From: Alteromonas sp. 1_MG-2023
Lineage (GTDB): Bacteria; Pseudomonadota; Gammaproteobacteria; Enterobacterales; Alteromonadaceae
DNA: 64,000 bases
Assembly (NCBI RefSeq): GCF_030547075.1
Contig: NZ_JAUOQH010000005.1
Span: 124,001 to 188,000 of the forward strand
Direction: 5' to 3'
Position numbers and translations under genes: made by a program. The notes below the pieces were generated by a model. It worked only from the letters and a program-made list of their open reading frames with translations. It had not been told where the DNA came from and searched no databases. Positions 18,432 to 27,562 of the stretch are shown here, one piece after another; the stretch's first letter is position 1; each line of letters starts with the position of its first letter.

Positions 18432-18459
18432 CTACTTTTTGTATAGCTAGCTTTTACTG
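18429..18459 (+). repeat. two-copy tandem repeat starting at the peptidase stop codon
   Basis: A 15-16 bp unit beginning TAGCTA and followed by a CTTTT-type run is present twice (18429-18443 and 18444-18459). The first copy starts exactly with the TAG stop of the M14 peptidase. Only two copies are present, so support is modest. Confidence 0.4.
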
Positions 18460-18489
18460 AGCAAGAATACTTCGCGGTAGTCGCTTCGA

Positions 18490-19233
18490 TTATCTTGCAG
18501 CCATTTTGTCAGTCATTCTTTCAGCTAAGAGTGAGCTTTTCGGAGGCGGTGTAAATGTCATGGCCCATACTTCGATATGAAGTTGCGGATAACGAGCCTT
18601 CAATAGGCTTGCTAGCGCGTTGACGGTTACGCCAGTGGTGATCACATCATCTACAATAGCTATCCGCTTCAGGTTAGGTGTTGTAGATATAAGTGTATCG
18701 ATACAATGATGGGTGAGTGAAAATACCTTTTTAGCATGCTGTAGCCTTTGTGCTTTTCCCAAGTGGTGTTGAGCCGACATGCCTTTTCGAATCGCCCAAT
18801 TGGTGCAAATGGGAATATTCAGTGCATTTCCTATGGTGTTCGCTAGTACCGCTGCTTGGTTATAGTGTCGGGTTGCAAACCGCCAAGGGCTTAATGGAAC
18901 TGGTAAGAGAAGTTGCGCATTGTTATGTGATATCTGCTGTGTATGTTGGGCTAAGTGTTGCTGTTTACCGACAAACCACTGGGCCAAAACCTTCCCAGAT
19001 GTAAGTGAATGTTGAAACTTAAAGCCATGAATTAAGGTGGTTATCGGGTAAGTATGTAATGCCAGTACAGAGAGCCCGTCATAGCTACTATGCTTAACGT
19101 GCTGGCCGACTGGGCCATAAGACAGTAAGTTATTCCCGTGGTCTTTTGGCGCGAAAAAAAATATATCACGTTCACACCAATGACATACTGGCGTAGGACT
19201 TGCCTGATAACATAGTAAGCATGAAAGGTTCAT
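18490..19233 (-). CDS. comF: ComF/GntX family phosphoribosyltransferase-like protein
   Basis: The N-terminus carries a zinc-ribbon-like pair (CLLC and CHWC), followed by a long linker and a C-terminal phosphoribosyltransferase fold with the PRPP-binding motif RIAIVDDVITTGVTVNAL (about 190-207). ComF proteins are needed for DNA uptake in competent bacteria; the E. coli homologue GntX/YhgH supports growth on DNA. It is divergent from bioH (about 160 nt between starts), the same pairing as in E. coli. Confidence 0.92.
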   Translation of the reverse strand: MNLSCLLCYQASPTPVCHWCERDIFFFAPKDHGNNLLSYGPVGQHVKHSSYDGLSVLALHTYPITTLIHGFKFQHSLTSGKVLAQWFVGKQQHLAQHTQQISHNNAQLLLPVPLSPWRFATRHYNQAAVLANTIGNALNIPICTNWAIRKGMSAQHHLGKAQRLQHAKKVFSLTHHCIDTLISTTPNLKRIAIVDDVITTGVTVNALASLLKARYPQLHIEVWAMTFTPPPKSSLLAERMTDKMAAR

Positions 19234-19394
19234 AGTACGTGAATTTTTGAATTCTTAATTTAAGTAGCTTTTTCTCGCATGTAGCTACGTACCGTTAACG
19301 TGTCTTTAAGCATTTTTTGAGATAATGGGTAATCATGCATACATGGCAGCCTATTAGGCTTGCTTCTTCATGCAACAGCCAAAGGATGTATACA

Positions 19395-20219
19395 GTGAAA
19401 GATTTGCATACAAACACACAGCTTGTCACCCGAACTCAAGGTACAGGAAACGATCTGGTTTTCCTCCATGGTTGGGGTATGAATAGTGGGGCTTTTACGT
19501 CGTTTATCCCCTATTTAACGACTAGTTTTCGAGTCACCACTATCGATCTTCCCGGTTTCGGCGAAAACGCTCAGCACATGCCTTCCCTTTATAACGCTGA
19601 GTCTCTAGCACAAATGATTGCGCCCTATATTCCGCCAGAGAGTATTGTTGTTGGGTGGTCTTTAGGTGGTTTGGTGGCGCAACGATTAGCCTTACTTGGC
19701 GGCGCAGATTTTAAGGGTTTAGATCTTAAAGGATTAGTCACCATCGCCTCTACACCGCGATTTATTGCAGGGCCATGCTGGCCGGGTATTGCAGGTGATT
19801 TGCTGGCTATGTTTGAAAGCCAGTTAGAAAGCAACTACAACAGAACGCTAGAGCGCTTTTTAGCCATTCAAGCGATGGGAAGTGATACGGCCCGCCAAGA
19901 TATTAAAGCTATTCGCGGGCATATCAGTGAATACCCAGAACCTGATCAGAACGCGCTAAAACAAGGCTTGAGAATACTGTCTACTGAAGACCTGCGCCAA
20001 GACATTGGGCGTATAACCGTGCCAACCCTTCGTCTTTATGGCCGCTTAGACAGTTTAGTGCCTACCAGTGGCATAGATCGGATATGCGAATTGCATCCTC
20101 AATCCGATACGGTGGTGTTGCCTCATGCCGCCCATGCGCCTTTTATTTCACACCCTCAACAAAGTGCAGACATTCTATTGAGTTTTGCGTCAAGCGTGTA
20201 TCAACAAAAAGCATCGTGA
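19395..20219 (+). CDS. bioH: pimeloyl-ACP methyl ester carboxylesterase BioH
   Basis: Alpha/beta hydrolase that frees pimeloyl-ACP from its methyl ester in biotin synthesis. FLHGWGMNSG supplies the oxyanion region, VGWSLGGLVAQ the nucleophile Ser, LYGRLDSLVP the Asp and PHAAHAPFIS the His. I place the start at GTG 19395 because AAAGGA lies 8 nt upstream; ATG 19386 and ATG 19335 are in-frame alternatives. Divergent from comF. Identity as BioH rests on the motif pattern and the comF neighbour. Confidence 0.88.
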   Translation: MKDLHTNTQLVTRTQGTGNDLVFLHGWGMNSGAFTSFIPYLTTSFRVTTIDLPGFGENAQHMPSLYNAESLAQMIAPYIPPESIVVGWSLGGLVAQRLALLGGADFKGLDLKGLVTIASTPRFIAGPCWPGIAGDLLAMFESQLESNYNRTLERFLAIQAMGSDTARQDIKAIRGHISEYPEPDQNALKQGLRILSTEDLRQDIGRITVPTLRLYGRLDSLVPTSGIDRICELHPQSDTVVLPHAAHAPFISHPQQSADILLSFASSVYQQKAS

Positions 20220-20230
20220 AAGCGATGCTT
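20209..20230. terminator. hairpin across the bioH stop codon
   Basis: AAGCATCG and CGATGCTT form a perfect 8-bp stem around a 6-nt loop holding the bioH TGA. There is an A-run on its left, which would give a T-run only for minus-strand transcripts, so its role for bioH is unclear. Confidence 0.35.
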
Positions 20231-20327
20231 ATAACGGATAGAGGCTAGAGTAAGCGATAGAGGCAAAAAATATTGTTCGTTTTCACAGCCAGTTAAGGTA
20301 TTACAGCGGTACAAACCTTTTCATTTC

Positions 20328-20351
20328 GTGCAATTTGGTTAATAATTGCAC
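20328..20351. promoter_or_regulatory. inverted repeat upstream of the 20373 gene
   Basis: GTGCAAT and ATTGCAC are exact 7-bp arms 10 nt apart, ending 21 nt before the ATG of the following gene. The placement suggests an operator or a leader structure. No regulator can be named. Confidence 0.25.
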
Positions 20352-20372
20352 ATGAGAGTGTAGAGGTAGTGT

Positions 20373-20705
20373 ATGTCCAGTATATCAGGTGTAAATAGCA
20401 ACAATATAAACTCGGCCATGTTGTCGGGGCAGTTTGGTTTGCAGAATGCCAGTAATGGTATCACGCAGGCTGCGTCTAATATTGCCCAGCAAACTACAAG
20501 CGCTGAGCGCGATCCGCAAGCCGTGTTATCGAGTGCAGCCACTCAGGGCTTAGAGAACGTGCGTAATATACTTCCTTCTCCTCAAGACGATCTCACTACC
20601 AATCTGGTGTCATTAGAAATCAACAGTATCAATGCCCAGGCATCTGCCAAGGTGCTAGATGTAGCTAACGACACGATTGGCACCATTATCGATACGTTGG
20701 CGTAA
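20373..20705 (+). CDS. small protein with flagellar-rod-like C-terminus
   Basis: A 110-aa Ser/Asn/Gln-rich protein. Its C-terminus (TTNLVSLEINSINAQASAKV, then LDVANDTIGTIIDTLA) resembles the helix that closes flagellar axial proteins such as FlgC, FlgE and FlgG, and the N-terminal NSAMLSGQFGLQNASNGITQAASNIA resembles the opposite helix (usually ...GLxAaSxxmdvia.nNIAN). The middle rod domain is absent, so this is a minimal two-helix version. No flagellar genes are nearby. It is followed after 17 nt by a SprA-related gene. Function unknown. Confidence 0.65.
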   Translation: MSSISGVNSNNINSAMLSGQFGLQNASNGITQAASNIAQQTTSAERDPQAVLSSAATQGLENVRNILPSPQDDLTTNLVSLEINSINAQASAKVLDVANDTIGTIIDTLA

Positions 20706-20722
20706 TAGTTTAGGAATGTAAT

Positions 20723-21739
20723 GTGAACATTGTTACCCCTATCCTAACGGCCATAGCGTACCCTACTGCAAACGTAAATACGGAGTCTGCAAGACGAGAC
20801 AACGCATTACGTGAAACCATTCCTCAATCGGGGGATGCAGAGAAAGGGGAATCGCAAAAAGGCCTAGGCTCGGAAAGTGACAAATCTCGTAATACGGGAC
20901 AGGCCCCTGCGCCCGTTACTTACGAACGTCCACAAATTCAAACCGAACTCCAAAGTGCCTTTGAAAACGTATTTGGCGAACAAAAAGACAATGGCTCTGA
21001 CGAAAGTGCGGGCAAACAAGATGCTCACGATCAACAGGGATCAAGCCAACAGGAATCAGGCCAGCAAGCCTCACAGCCAGAACAGCAATCAGAAGACGAA
21101 CAGCAAGAAATAAGCGACTTAGAGACGCGAGATCAAGAAGTTCGCACTCACGAACAAGCGCACGCCGCAGCGGGTGGACAATATGCTGGTTCGCCGCAAT
21201 ATGAATATACCACTGGGCCAGATAACAAACGTTATGTTACCGACGGTGAAGTGTCTATCGATATTTCTGAGCTAAACAGCCCAGAAGAAACCCTTCGTAA
21301 AATGGAACAAGTGCGTGCTGCAGCCCTTGCCCCTGCAGAGCCCTCGGCACAAGATTTAAAAGTGGCGGCAGAAGCAACTCAAAAATCTGTTGAAGCGCGA
21401 AGTGAAATTGCTGAAGACAACGCCGAGTCATCCTCATCACCTACTGCTGCTAATTATGTGCAGGCGAGTGAGAGCAGCGAGGCCAACGAGTCTAATAATA
21501 TCGGCGAAGCAAAAGATACAATAGACGCCGCGCAGATTACGCCACCAGATATTGATGAAATCACCGATAATGCCGGTGTTGAGCGCCCCACGCGGTCGTT
21601 AGACGAAGCTGAGTTACAAGCACAGTCGAGTGAGCAAGACGCAGCTAGCCAAGCGAATTCAGCCCGAATAGGCCGTATTCAGAGTTTCTACGCTCAAACG
21701 TACACACCTTTAAACGAAGGCTTTTCAGCCAGCGCCTAA
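20723..21739 (+). CDS. SprA-related putative metalloprotease (catalase-like CJM1_0395 family)
   Basis: A 338-aa protein. The central segment VRTHEQAHAAAGGQYAGSP, followed by YTTGPDNKRYVTDGEVSID and ETLRKMEQVRAAALAPAEPSAQDLKVAA, is the signature of the SprA-related (PF12118) family, with an HExxH-like HEQAH core that suggests a metal-dependent hydrolase. The flanks are low-complexity, rich in Gln, Ser, Glu and Asp (about 45-135 and 230-320). The start is GTG with AGGA 7 nt upstream. It is probably cotranscribed with the flagellar-like gene in front. No activity is established from sequence. Confidence 0.78.
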   Translation: MNIVTPILTAIAYPTANVNTESARRDNALRETIPQSGDAEKGESQKGLGSESDKSRNTGQAPAPVTYERPQIQTELQSAFENVFGEQKDNGSDESAGKQDAHDQQGSSQQESGQQASQPEQQSEDEQQEISDLETRDQEVRTHEQAHAAAGGQYAGSPQYEYTTGPDNKRYVTDGEVSIDISELNSPEETLRKMEQVRAAALAPAEPSAQDLKVAAEATQKSVEARSEIAEDNAESSSSPTAANYVQASESSEANESNNIGEAKDTIDAAQITPPDIDEITDNAGVERPTRSLDEAELQAQSSEQDAASQANSARIGRIQSFYAQTYTPLNEGFSASA

Positions 21740-21786
21740 CCAACACTTTCCATGGCTCCTTGTTTGAATTTCTCTTGGCGTCAATT

Positions 21787-21836
21787 CCTAGCTTCAAAAG
21801 CGTTTAGTTACAATGATGCCTAGCTTTTCAAAAGTG
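21787..21836. repeat. imperfect two-copy repeat 3' of the SprA-related gene
   Basis: CCTAGCTTCAAAAGCG (21787-21802) recurs as CCTAGCTTTTCAAAAGTG (21819-21836) in the convergent gap before the tex terminator. Two copies only. Confidence 0.35.
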
Positions 21837-21855
21837 CCCGTTACTGAACGAATAC

Positions 21856-21881
21856 AAAAAAGCCAGCATCGAGTGCTGGCT
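21856..21881 (-). terminator. intrinsic terminator of tex
   Basis: An AGCCAGCA / TGCTGGCT stem of 8 bp with a 5-nt loop is followed on the minus strand by a run of T. It lies about 40 nt beyond the tex stop. A weaker TTTA on the plus side could also stop the SprA-related transcript. Confidence 0.75.
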
Positions 21882-21918
21882 TTATCGTGTTTAGCGATTT
21901 GAACTAACTAATCTGGCG

Positions 21919-24288
21919 TTATTTCTTTGACTTCGCAAACGCATCTGCAAACGCATTGCCCATGGCACTGTTTTGCTGCTGGTGTTGTCCGCCGCGCTTA
22001 TTCGACTTATCTGCGCGAGGGTTTCCACGCTGAGACCCATTAGCACGTGGATTCCCACTAGACTTTGCGTTAGCAGCGCCATTGCCGTTGTTGCTTTTAC
22101 CTGATTGGTTTGACGAGGTAGGCGTATCTTCTAAACGCATAGTAAACGATATACGTTTGCGCGCTACGTCTACTTCTAGCACCTTAACCTTAACAATGTC
22201 CCCAGCCTTCACTACTTCCCGTGGATCTGAAATAAATTTGTTGGTTAGTGCTGAAATATGTACCAAACCATCTTGGTGAACGCCTACATCTACAAAGGCA
22301 CCAAAGTTCGCTACGTTACTTACTACACCTTCTAAAATCATACCTGGTGTAAGATCTTTAATGGTCTCCACACCTTCTTTGAAGGTGGCAGTTTTAAATT
22401 CGGGTCGAGGATCGCGGCCTGGCTTGTCAAGCTCGCTCAAAATATCTTTTACCGTGGGTAAACCGAAGGCGTCACTGGTAAAGCTATCAGGCGATAAGGT
22501 TTTTAGTAGCTCTGTGTTACCAATAAGGTCGTTAACGGCCACTGCCGCAGTATCCACAATTTTATCCACCACCGGATACGCTTCAGGGTGAACCGCAGAC
22601 GCATCTAGCGGGTTACTGCCATTTACAATACGTAAGAATCCAGCGGCTTGTTCGAAGGCTTTGGGGCCTAAACGTTCTACTTTCATCAACGCTTTTCTAT
22701 TGCCAAAGGCACCATTGGTATCTCTAAATTGTACAATGTTGTTCGCTAGTGTCTTGTTTAACCCAGACACATAACTCAGTAGCGCGGGTGATGCCGTATT
22801 CAAATCTACCCCTACGGCGTTTACACAGTCTTCAATAACGCGGTCGAGAGATTTACCTAACTGGCTTTGGCTTACATCATGCTGATATTGGCCTACACCA
22901 ATAGCCTTAGGTTCAATTTTTACAAGCTCGGCTAGCGGGTCTTGTAAACGACGAGCAATGGAAACGGCGCCACGTATAGACACGTCCATATCAGGAAGTT
23001 CGTTCGACGCTAATTCCGAGGCAGAATAAACCGAGGCACCGGCTTCGCTTACCATGATCTTTTGTGCACCTAGCTCTGGGTTAGCTTTAAGCATTTCCCC
23101 GACAAGCTTATCGGTTTCACGAGAGCCTGTACCATTACCAATGCTGATAAGCTCAACTTTGTACTGCTTGCACACAGTGGTGAGGGTACGCAGTGACTTA
23201 TCCCACTGATTTTGTGGAGCATGAGGAAAAATCGTATTTTTAGCGACAACTTTGCCGGTTTTATCTACGATGGCCACTTTCACGCCCGTACGAAGACCAG
23301 GATCCAGGCCCATGGTCGTTTTAGCGCCTGCAGGCGCAGCCATTAGCAAGTCATTAAGGTTCTTAGCAAACACCTCAATCGCTTCTTCTTCAGCGCGCTC
23401 ACGAAGGCCACTGAAGAGCTCTGTTTCCATGTGTAACGCGATTTTAATTTTCCACGTCCATTGTACTACTTGCGCTAAGAAATCATCAGCAGGACGGTTG
23501 CGGTGCATAATATTGTAGTGGCTAGCAATAAGGTGTTCACAGTGAGACGGTGCACTTGCATCATCTTGCTGTGGGTCGGCATCAAGTTGAATATTCAACA
23601 TGCCTTCGTTGCGGCCACGAAACATAGCAAGGGCGCGATGTGAAGGCGCATTTTTGTACTTCTCACTATGTTCAAAATAGTCTTTGTACTTTACGGCTTC
23701 TTGGGCTTTACCGTTTGCGACTGTACTTTTGATATGGGCATTTTCAACAAGGTAACTACGAATTTTGCCTAATAGCGCCGCATCTTCTGCAAATCGTTCC
23801 ATTAAAATAAAACGAGCGCCTTCCAATGCAGCTTTCGTATCTGCTACACCCTTGTCTGCGTTAACATATTCGGCGGCTAACTCGTCGATAGATTGATCAG
23901 GGTTAGCAAATAAGGCATCGGCTAAGCCTTCAAGGCCGGCTTCAATGGCTATTTGACCTTTGGTGCGTCTGCGGGGTTTGTAAGGTAAATATAAGTCTTC
24001 CAACGTAGTCTTACTGTCAGCGCCGGTAATGTTGCGCTTTAACTCGTCAGACAGTTTTCCTTGCTCATCAATTGATTTTAGGATGACCTGACGTCTGTCT
24101 TCTAGTTCTCGAAGGTAAGTAAGACGTTGCTGAAGCGTACGTAACTGAGTGTCATCTAGCCCTTGAGTGACTTCTTTACGGTAACGTGCGATGAAAGGTA
24201 CGGTTGAACCTTCATCAAGAAGCTTAACTGCGGCACTAACCTGAGAAGTTTGTACGGCAAGTTCTTCGGCAATTTTATTAATAATCAT
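21919..24288 (-). CDS. tex: Tex family RNA-binding transcription accessory protein
   Basis: A 789-aa cytoplasmic protein homologous to YhgF/Tex. In order it has the N-terminal helical domain ([22 protein letters not shown]), a YqgF RNase H-like domain ([19 protein letters not shown], about 325-450), helix-hairpin-helix domains ([19 protein letters not shown]) and an S1 domain (about 650-720, [20 protein letters not shown]). The C-terminal about 65 residues are rich in Asn, Gly, Ser and Lys, a basic tail that probably adds RNA binding. greB lies about 160 nt upstream on the same strand, as in the E. coli greB-yhgF pair. Confidence 0.95.
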   Translation of the reverse strand: MIINKIAEELAVQTSQVSAAVKLLDEGSTVPFIARYRKEVTQGLDDTQLRTLQQRLTYLRELEDRRQVILKSIDEQGKLSDELKRNITGADSKTTLEDLYLPYKPRRRTKGQIAIEAGLEGLADALFANPDQSIDELAAEYVNADKGVADTKAALEGARFILMERFAEDAALLGKIRSYLVENAHIKSTVANGKAQEAVKYKDYFEHSEKYKNAPSHRALAMFRGRNEGMLNIQLDADPQQDDASAPSHCEHLIASHYNIMHRNRPADDFLAQVVQWTWKIKIALHMETELFSGLRERAEEEAIEVFAKNLNDLLMAAPAGAKTTMGLDPGLRTGVKVAIVDKTGKVVAKNTIFPHAPQNQWDKSLRTLTTVCKQYKVELISIGNGTGSRETDKLVGEMLKANPELGAQKIMVSEAGASVYSASELASNELPDMDVSIRGAVSIARRLQDPLAELVKIEPKAIGVGQYQHDVSQSQLGKSLDRVIEDCVNAVGVDLNTASPALLSYVSGLNKTLANNIVQFRDTNGAFGNRKALMKVERLGPKAFEQAAGFLRIVNGSNPLDASAVHPEAYPVVDKIVDTAAVAVNDLIGNTELLKTLSPDSFTSDAFGLPTVKDILSELDKPGRDPRPEFKTATFKEGVETIKDLTPGMILEGVVSNVANFGAFVDVGVHQDGLVHISALTNKFISDPREVVKAGDIVKVKVLEVDVARKRISFTMRLEDTPTSSNQSGKSNNGNGAANAKSSGNPRANGSQRGNPRADKSNKRGGQHQQQNSAMGNAFADAFAKSKK

Positions 24289-24450
24289 AATACGCTCTAG
24301 GCAATAGCAAATAAGGATGTGTGGGCTATCATTAGCCTGTTTACACCACTTTCATGTTAGTTGGAATAACTGGCGGCAAGTATACCACCGCGACGGGTCA
24401 GGAGAAGCCTGATTGTAAGGTCAGTATTCATGGAAAACGTTTTAACTTTA

Positions 24451-24936
24451 TTACAGCTTGTCGGTCGAGTCGTACCAAATACGATTAATCCACCACTCTT
24501 TTACGTCGGTTTCAGTTTTCACCGTAATGTCATCATCTTCTTCTTTTCCTACTAGGGCACGTGCCATAGGGGAATCGATAGAAATGTAATCTCGACGACC
24601 AAAAATTTCATCGTAGCCCACAAGGCGCAGCGCTAACACATTCCCTTGCTCATTTTCAATTTCTACCCAAGCACCAAAATACACTTTATTTTCTTGTTCG
24701 GGGCTATAATCCACTACTTTCAGGTTTTCTAAGCACTTACGTATGTAACGCACTCGTCTGTCGATTTCGCGTAATTTTTTCTTATTATATTGGTAGTCAG
24801 CGTTCTCACTACGATCGCCTAAGCTAGCAGCCCACGTGACCTTTCGAGTGATTTCGGGGCGTTCTTCCCGCCACAAGTGGTCAAGTTCCTGTTTTAGCTT
24901 TAAATATCCTTTTCGCGTTATCAGTGGTGTTTTCAC
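24451..24936 (-). CDS. greB: transcription elongation factor GreB
   Basis: Stimulates cleavage of backtracked transcripts by RNA polymerase. MKTPLITRKGYLKLKQELDHL begins the N-terminal coiled coil, with RSENADYQYNKKKLREIDRR at the acidic tip region, and VGYDEIFGRRDYISIDSPMARALVG in the FKBP-like C-terminal domain. 161 aa and the extended C-terminus fit GreB better than GreA. The start is GTG with no convincing ribosome site. Next to tex as in E. coli. Confidence 0.94.
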   Translation of the reverse strand: MKTPLITRKGYLKLKQELDHLWREERPEITRKVTWAASLGDRSENADYQYNKKKLREIDRRVRYIRKCLENLKVVDYSPEQENKVYFGAWVEIENEQGNVLALRLVGYDEIFGRRDYISIDSPMARALVGKEEDDDITVKTETDVKEWWINRIWYDSTDKL

Positions 24937-25113
24937 AATTAATTAGCTAAATTGAAATCTTATGGCTAGTGTATGTGGGTAAATTAATAGAACGCAATAA
25001 ACAAATGCGTCGAAATCTACCATTTAAGGTTCTTTGTTCAAATATTGAACATAAACCTTTACGTTGTTGTCGCAGTATAAATAGCAACCGGCTAATAAGC
25101 AGGGATACCCCAA

Positions 25114-25401
25114 ATGGAAGACAATACACCAAAGGCAGAGAGAGAGCCTGAAGACAGGCGACGAGCCGAAACAAATAGCTCAATGGGCGGCACAATAGCT
25201 GGTTTTATGCTGTTTTTAACCGGCGCGTTAATGGTGCTGTATGGTTTGCTCGATATTGTAGTGCGTATGAATAGTTTATTAACCGCGGGTTATTTGGTGG
25301 TTGGTTTACTAATGTATAAGTTCGGGCAATATCTGTTAAATCATTTTGCGGTATTTAAAGTACAGCGCGAAAGGCGTCGTGCGCCGCCACGTCATACTTA
25401 A
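25114..25401 (+). CDS. small membrane protein, unknown
   Basis: A 95-aa protein with a charged N-terminus (about 1-24), two hydrophobic segments (about 28-46 and 51-72) and a very basic C-terminal tail (QRERRRAPPRH). No family is recognised. It is divergent from greB, with an AGGGA about 10 nt before the ATG. An inner-membrane protein with both ends in the cytoplasm is the likely topology, by the positive-inside rule. Confidence 0.65.
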   Translation: MEDNTPKAEREPEDRRRAETNSSMGGTIAGFMLFLTGALMVLYGLLDIVVRMNSLLTAGYLVVGLLMYKFGQYLLNHFAVFKVQRERRRAPPRHT

Positions 25402-25554
25402 TTACACGCTTTGCTGGTAAGTTCACCGTATATATTGCCAATGCAATAAGGTGTGGCTTCGCTGTATCTATTTTCCTAGCGTCACGCTAATTCCTTTGCC
25501 CGCTTGTTTGTTTCTATGTTCAAATTTTAATTCCCTCGACAGGAAAAGTAAGTC

Positions 25555-25592
25555 GCACAAAAAAGCCGACACTTAAATAAGTATCGGCTTTT
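25555..25592. terminator. bidirectional terminator between the 25114 gene and fkpA
   Basis: AAAGCCGA and TCGGCTTT, with inner ACTTA/TAAGT pairing, form a long stem (25562-25591) flanked by an A-run on the left and TTTT on the right. It is placed to end fkpA transcripts on the minus strand and the small membrane gene on the plus strand. Confidence 0.75.
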
Positions 25593-25649
25593 AATAGTCA
25601 CGGCCAACGCTAAGCTTAACCGCTACGTTTTCATTTTGCCTACTTCGTA

Positions 25650-26426
25650 TTACTCAGCAGCGTCTTCTTTAACTACTTCAAGCAATTCAACATCGAAAAT
25701 CAGTGTCGAGTTTGGCGTAATTGAACCGGTAGCACGTTCACCGTAGGCTAACTCAGAAGGAATATGGAAGCGGTACTTCGCGCCTTCTTTCATTAGCTGA
25801 ACGCCTTCTGTCCAACCAGGAATAACTTGATTAAGTGGGAACTCAGCTGGCTCGCCACGTTTGTATGAAGAATCAAACTCAGTGCCGTCTAGCAAAGTGC
25901 CACGGTAATGAACTTTAACAATATCTTCTGCCGCAGGGCTTGCGCCTTCACCTTCTTCTAATACTTCGTACTGAAGGCCAGACTCGGTGGTAGTTACACC
26001 TTCTTTCTTACCGTTTTCTTCTAAATACGCTGCACCAGCTTCAATGTTGTCTGTTGCTGCTTTTTGCGCCATTTCTTGTTGCTTAGCACGAAGTATTTCT
26101 TCGCCTTGCTGAGCAATTTGCTGAATTTCTTGAGGGGTGAACTTTAATGAATCGTTAAGGCCATCTTCAAAGCCTTCTTTTAACGCAGCTTCATCTAGTG
26201 GAAAACCTAGTTGCTCTTGCTGTTGTGCGCGGTTAGCCACAAACAAGCCCATACTTGCACCCATAGCGTAAGCTTGCTTTTGCACATCAGTCATAGACTC
26301 TGTAGTGTTCTCGGCAACCTCAGCCATTTCAGTGCCGACAGTATCAGCTTTTTCTTCAGTATTTGGCTGACAGGCAAAAAGGCCTAAAGCAGCAACGGTA
26401 GATAGGGCAACAAGCGATTTCTGCAT
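25650..26426 (-). CDS. fkpA: FKBP-type peptidyl-prolyl isomerase FkpA, probable lipoprotein
   Basis: Periplasmic proline isomerase and chaperone. The C-terminal FKBP domain (about 160-250) shows VKVHYRGTLLDGTEFDSSY, the FPLNQVIPGWTEGVQLM core and SELAYGERATGSITPNSTL. The N-terminal helical dimerisation domain contains AYAMGASMGLFV. The signal peptide ends LGLFAC-Q, which fits a lipobox, so the protein is probably lipid-anchored, unlike soluble E. coli FkpA. slyX lies nearby, as in E. coli, but on the other strand. Confidence 0.93.
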   Translation of the reverse strand: MQKSLVALSTVAALGLFACQPNTEEKADTVGTEMAEVAENTTESMTDVQKQAYAMGASMGLFVANRAQQQEQLGFPLDEAALKEGFEDGLNDSLKFTPQEIQQIAQQGEEILRAKQQEMAQKAATDNIEAGAAYLEENGKKEGVTTTESGLQYEVLEEGEGASPAAEDIVKVHYRGTLLDGTEFDSSYKRGEPAEFPLNQVIPGWTEGVQLMKEGAKYRFHIPSELAYGERATGSITPNSTLIFDVELLEVVKEDAAE

Positions 26427-26561
26427 AAAACGTCTCCATAAATTTTATCATCGTGCTTCTAGTTTTAAACTGCTGCATCCAGGGCAGTCTGCACGATAGT
26501 GAAAGATGCGTGATCCATGCTATGTTAAACCTAGCACTCACAAAGCGAAACCCATTTGATT

Positions 26562-27554
26562 ATGTTTAGGGCTCAAATGTTCCCCAGATTATTGTTACTC
26601 ATCTTATTAATAAGTGGATCTATAGGATGTAGTTTCCCTGAGACTACGCCCATTAAACAATGGCGGCATGTTGAAGAAGGGGCTTACGCCGCTGATGTTT
26701 CTATGGATGGCACAATTGCTGTCGTCTCTGGTATCAACAATGGTATTAATGTTTGGAAAATAGGTGACGAAACCCCGTTGTATCAATGGAGCCATCAAGG
26801 AGAAGGCAATAACTTAGTTGTTTCATTGCACATATCTGCTGATAACACTCACGTAGTGACTGCCGACAGAGAAGCGTTTGCATTATGGAGCATCGAAACT
26901 GGTGATCCAGTTGGCTTTTGGCGTATCGATGAAGCCTCTATTCGCGATGTGGCTATTTCCAACAACGGCAATGGCATTTTGGTGGCCCGTTCTAATGGTA
27001 AAGTGATGTTTTTTGAACCTAAAACTCAGCGCAGGTTAGAGTTTTTAGGTCACCAAGAAAAAGTAAACTCTATTGATATTTCCCCTAATGGAAAATTTGC
27101 CTTAACAGGTGGAAATGATTATATCGCCTATTTATGGAGTACCGATACAGGGCAGATAATTCATACCTTTACACATCCTTCTCGTGTTACCAAAGTGGCG
27201 CTAGATGACCAAGGTCGCTTTGCTTTTACCGCGGATAGTCAAAGCAAATCACAAGTGTGGAATGTTCAAACTGGGGAAGCTATCAGCTCGCTGAACTTTA
27301 TCGCTAGGCAGAAAATTTTTACCGATGCGGTATTTTCCGATGATGGCAAATATTTGCTTACTGGTTCGCCGTCTCGCCAAGTTTATTTATGGGATATCAA
27401 AAGCGGAAAGGAAATTGATGCGTGGCAAGTCGCCTCTCGGGATACTGTTTCACCACCAACTGCAGTTGTTTATGGCGTTGGCTTTATGTCCGATGGTAAT
27501 ATTGTGACAGAAAGCAGTAGCGGCTTAGCCGAAGTATGGCAGCGCAGTAATTAG
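26562..27554 (+). CDS. WD40 repeat lipoprotein
   Basis: A 330-aa protein with a signal ending LISGSIGC, a clear lipobox, followed by a beta-propeller. At least five WD40-type blades are visible, for example the VNSIDISPNGKFALTGGNDY segment ahead of IAYLWSTDTGQIIHTF, ALDDQGRFAFTADSQSKSQVWNVQTG and VFSDDGKYLLTGSPSRQVYLWD. Propellers of this type scaffold protein complexes; the partner here is unknown. The ATG at 26562 is preferred over an in-frame TTG at 26556. It lies between fkpA and slyX, 8 nt before slyX, and is likely cotranscribed with it. Confidence 0.87.
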   Translation: MFRAQMFPRLLLLILLISGSIGCSFPETTPIKQWRHVEEGAYAADVSMDGTIAVVSGINNGINVWKIGDETPLYQWSHQGEGNNLVVSLHISADNTHVVTADREAFALWSIETGDPVGFWRIDEASIRDVAISNNGNGILVARSNGKVMFFEPKTQRRLEFLGHQEKVNSIDISPNGKFALTGGNDYIAYLWSTDTGQIIHTFTHPSRVTKVALDDQGRFAFTADSQSKSQVWNVQTGEAISSLNFIARQKIFTDAVFSDDGKYLLTGSPSRQVYLWDIKSGKEIDAWQVASRDTVSPPTAVVYGVGFMSDGNIVTESSSGLAEVWQRSN

Positions 27555-27562
27555 AGAAAATT

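Noticed and set aside
22082..23518. Plus-strand frames of 60-90 aa within tex
   Set aside because: They mirror tex codons, are rich in Ser/Thr/Leu/Arg as expected for shadow frames, and lack start signals.
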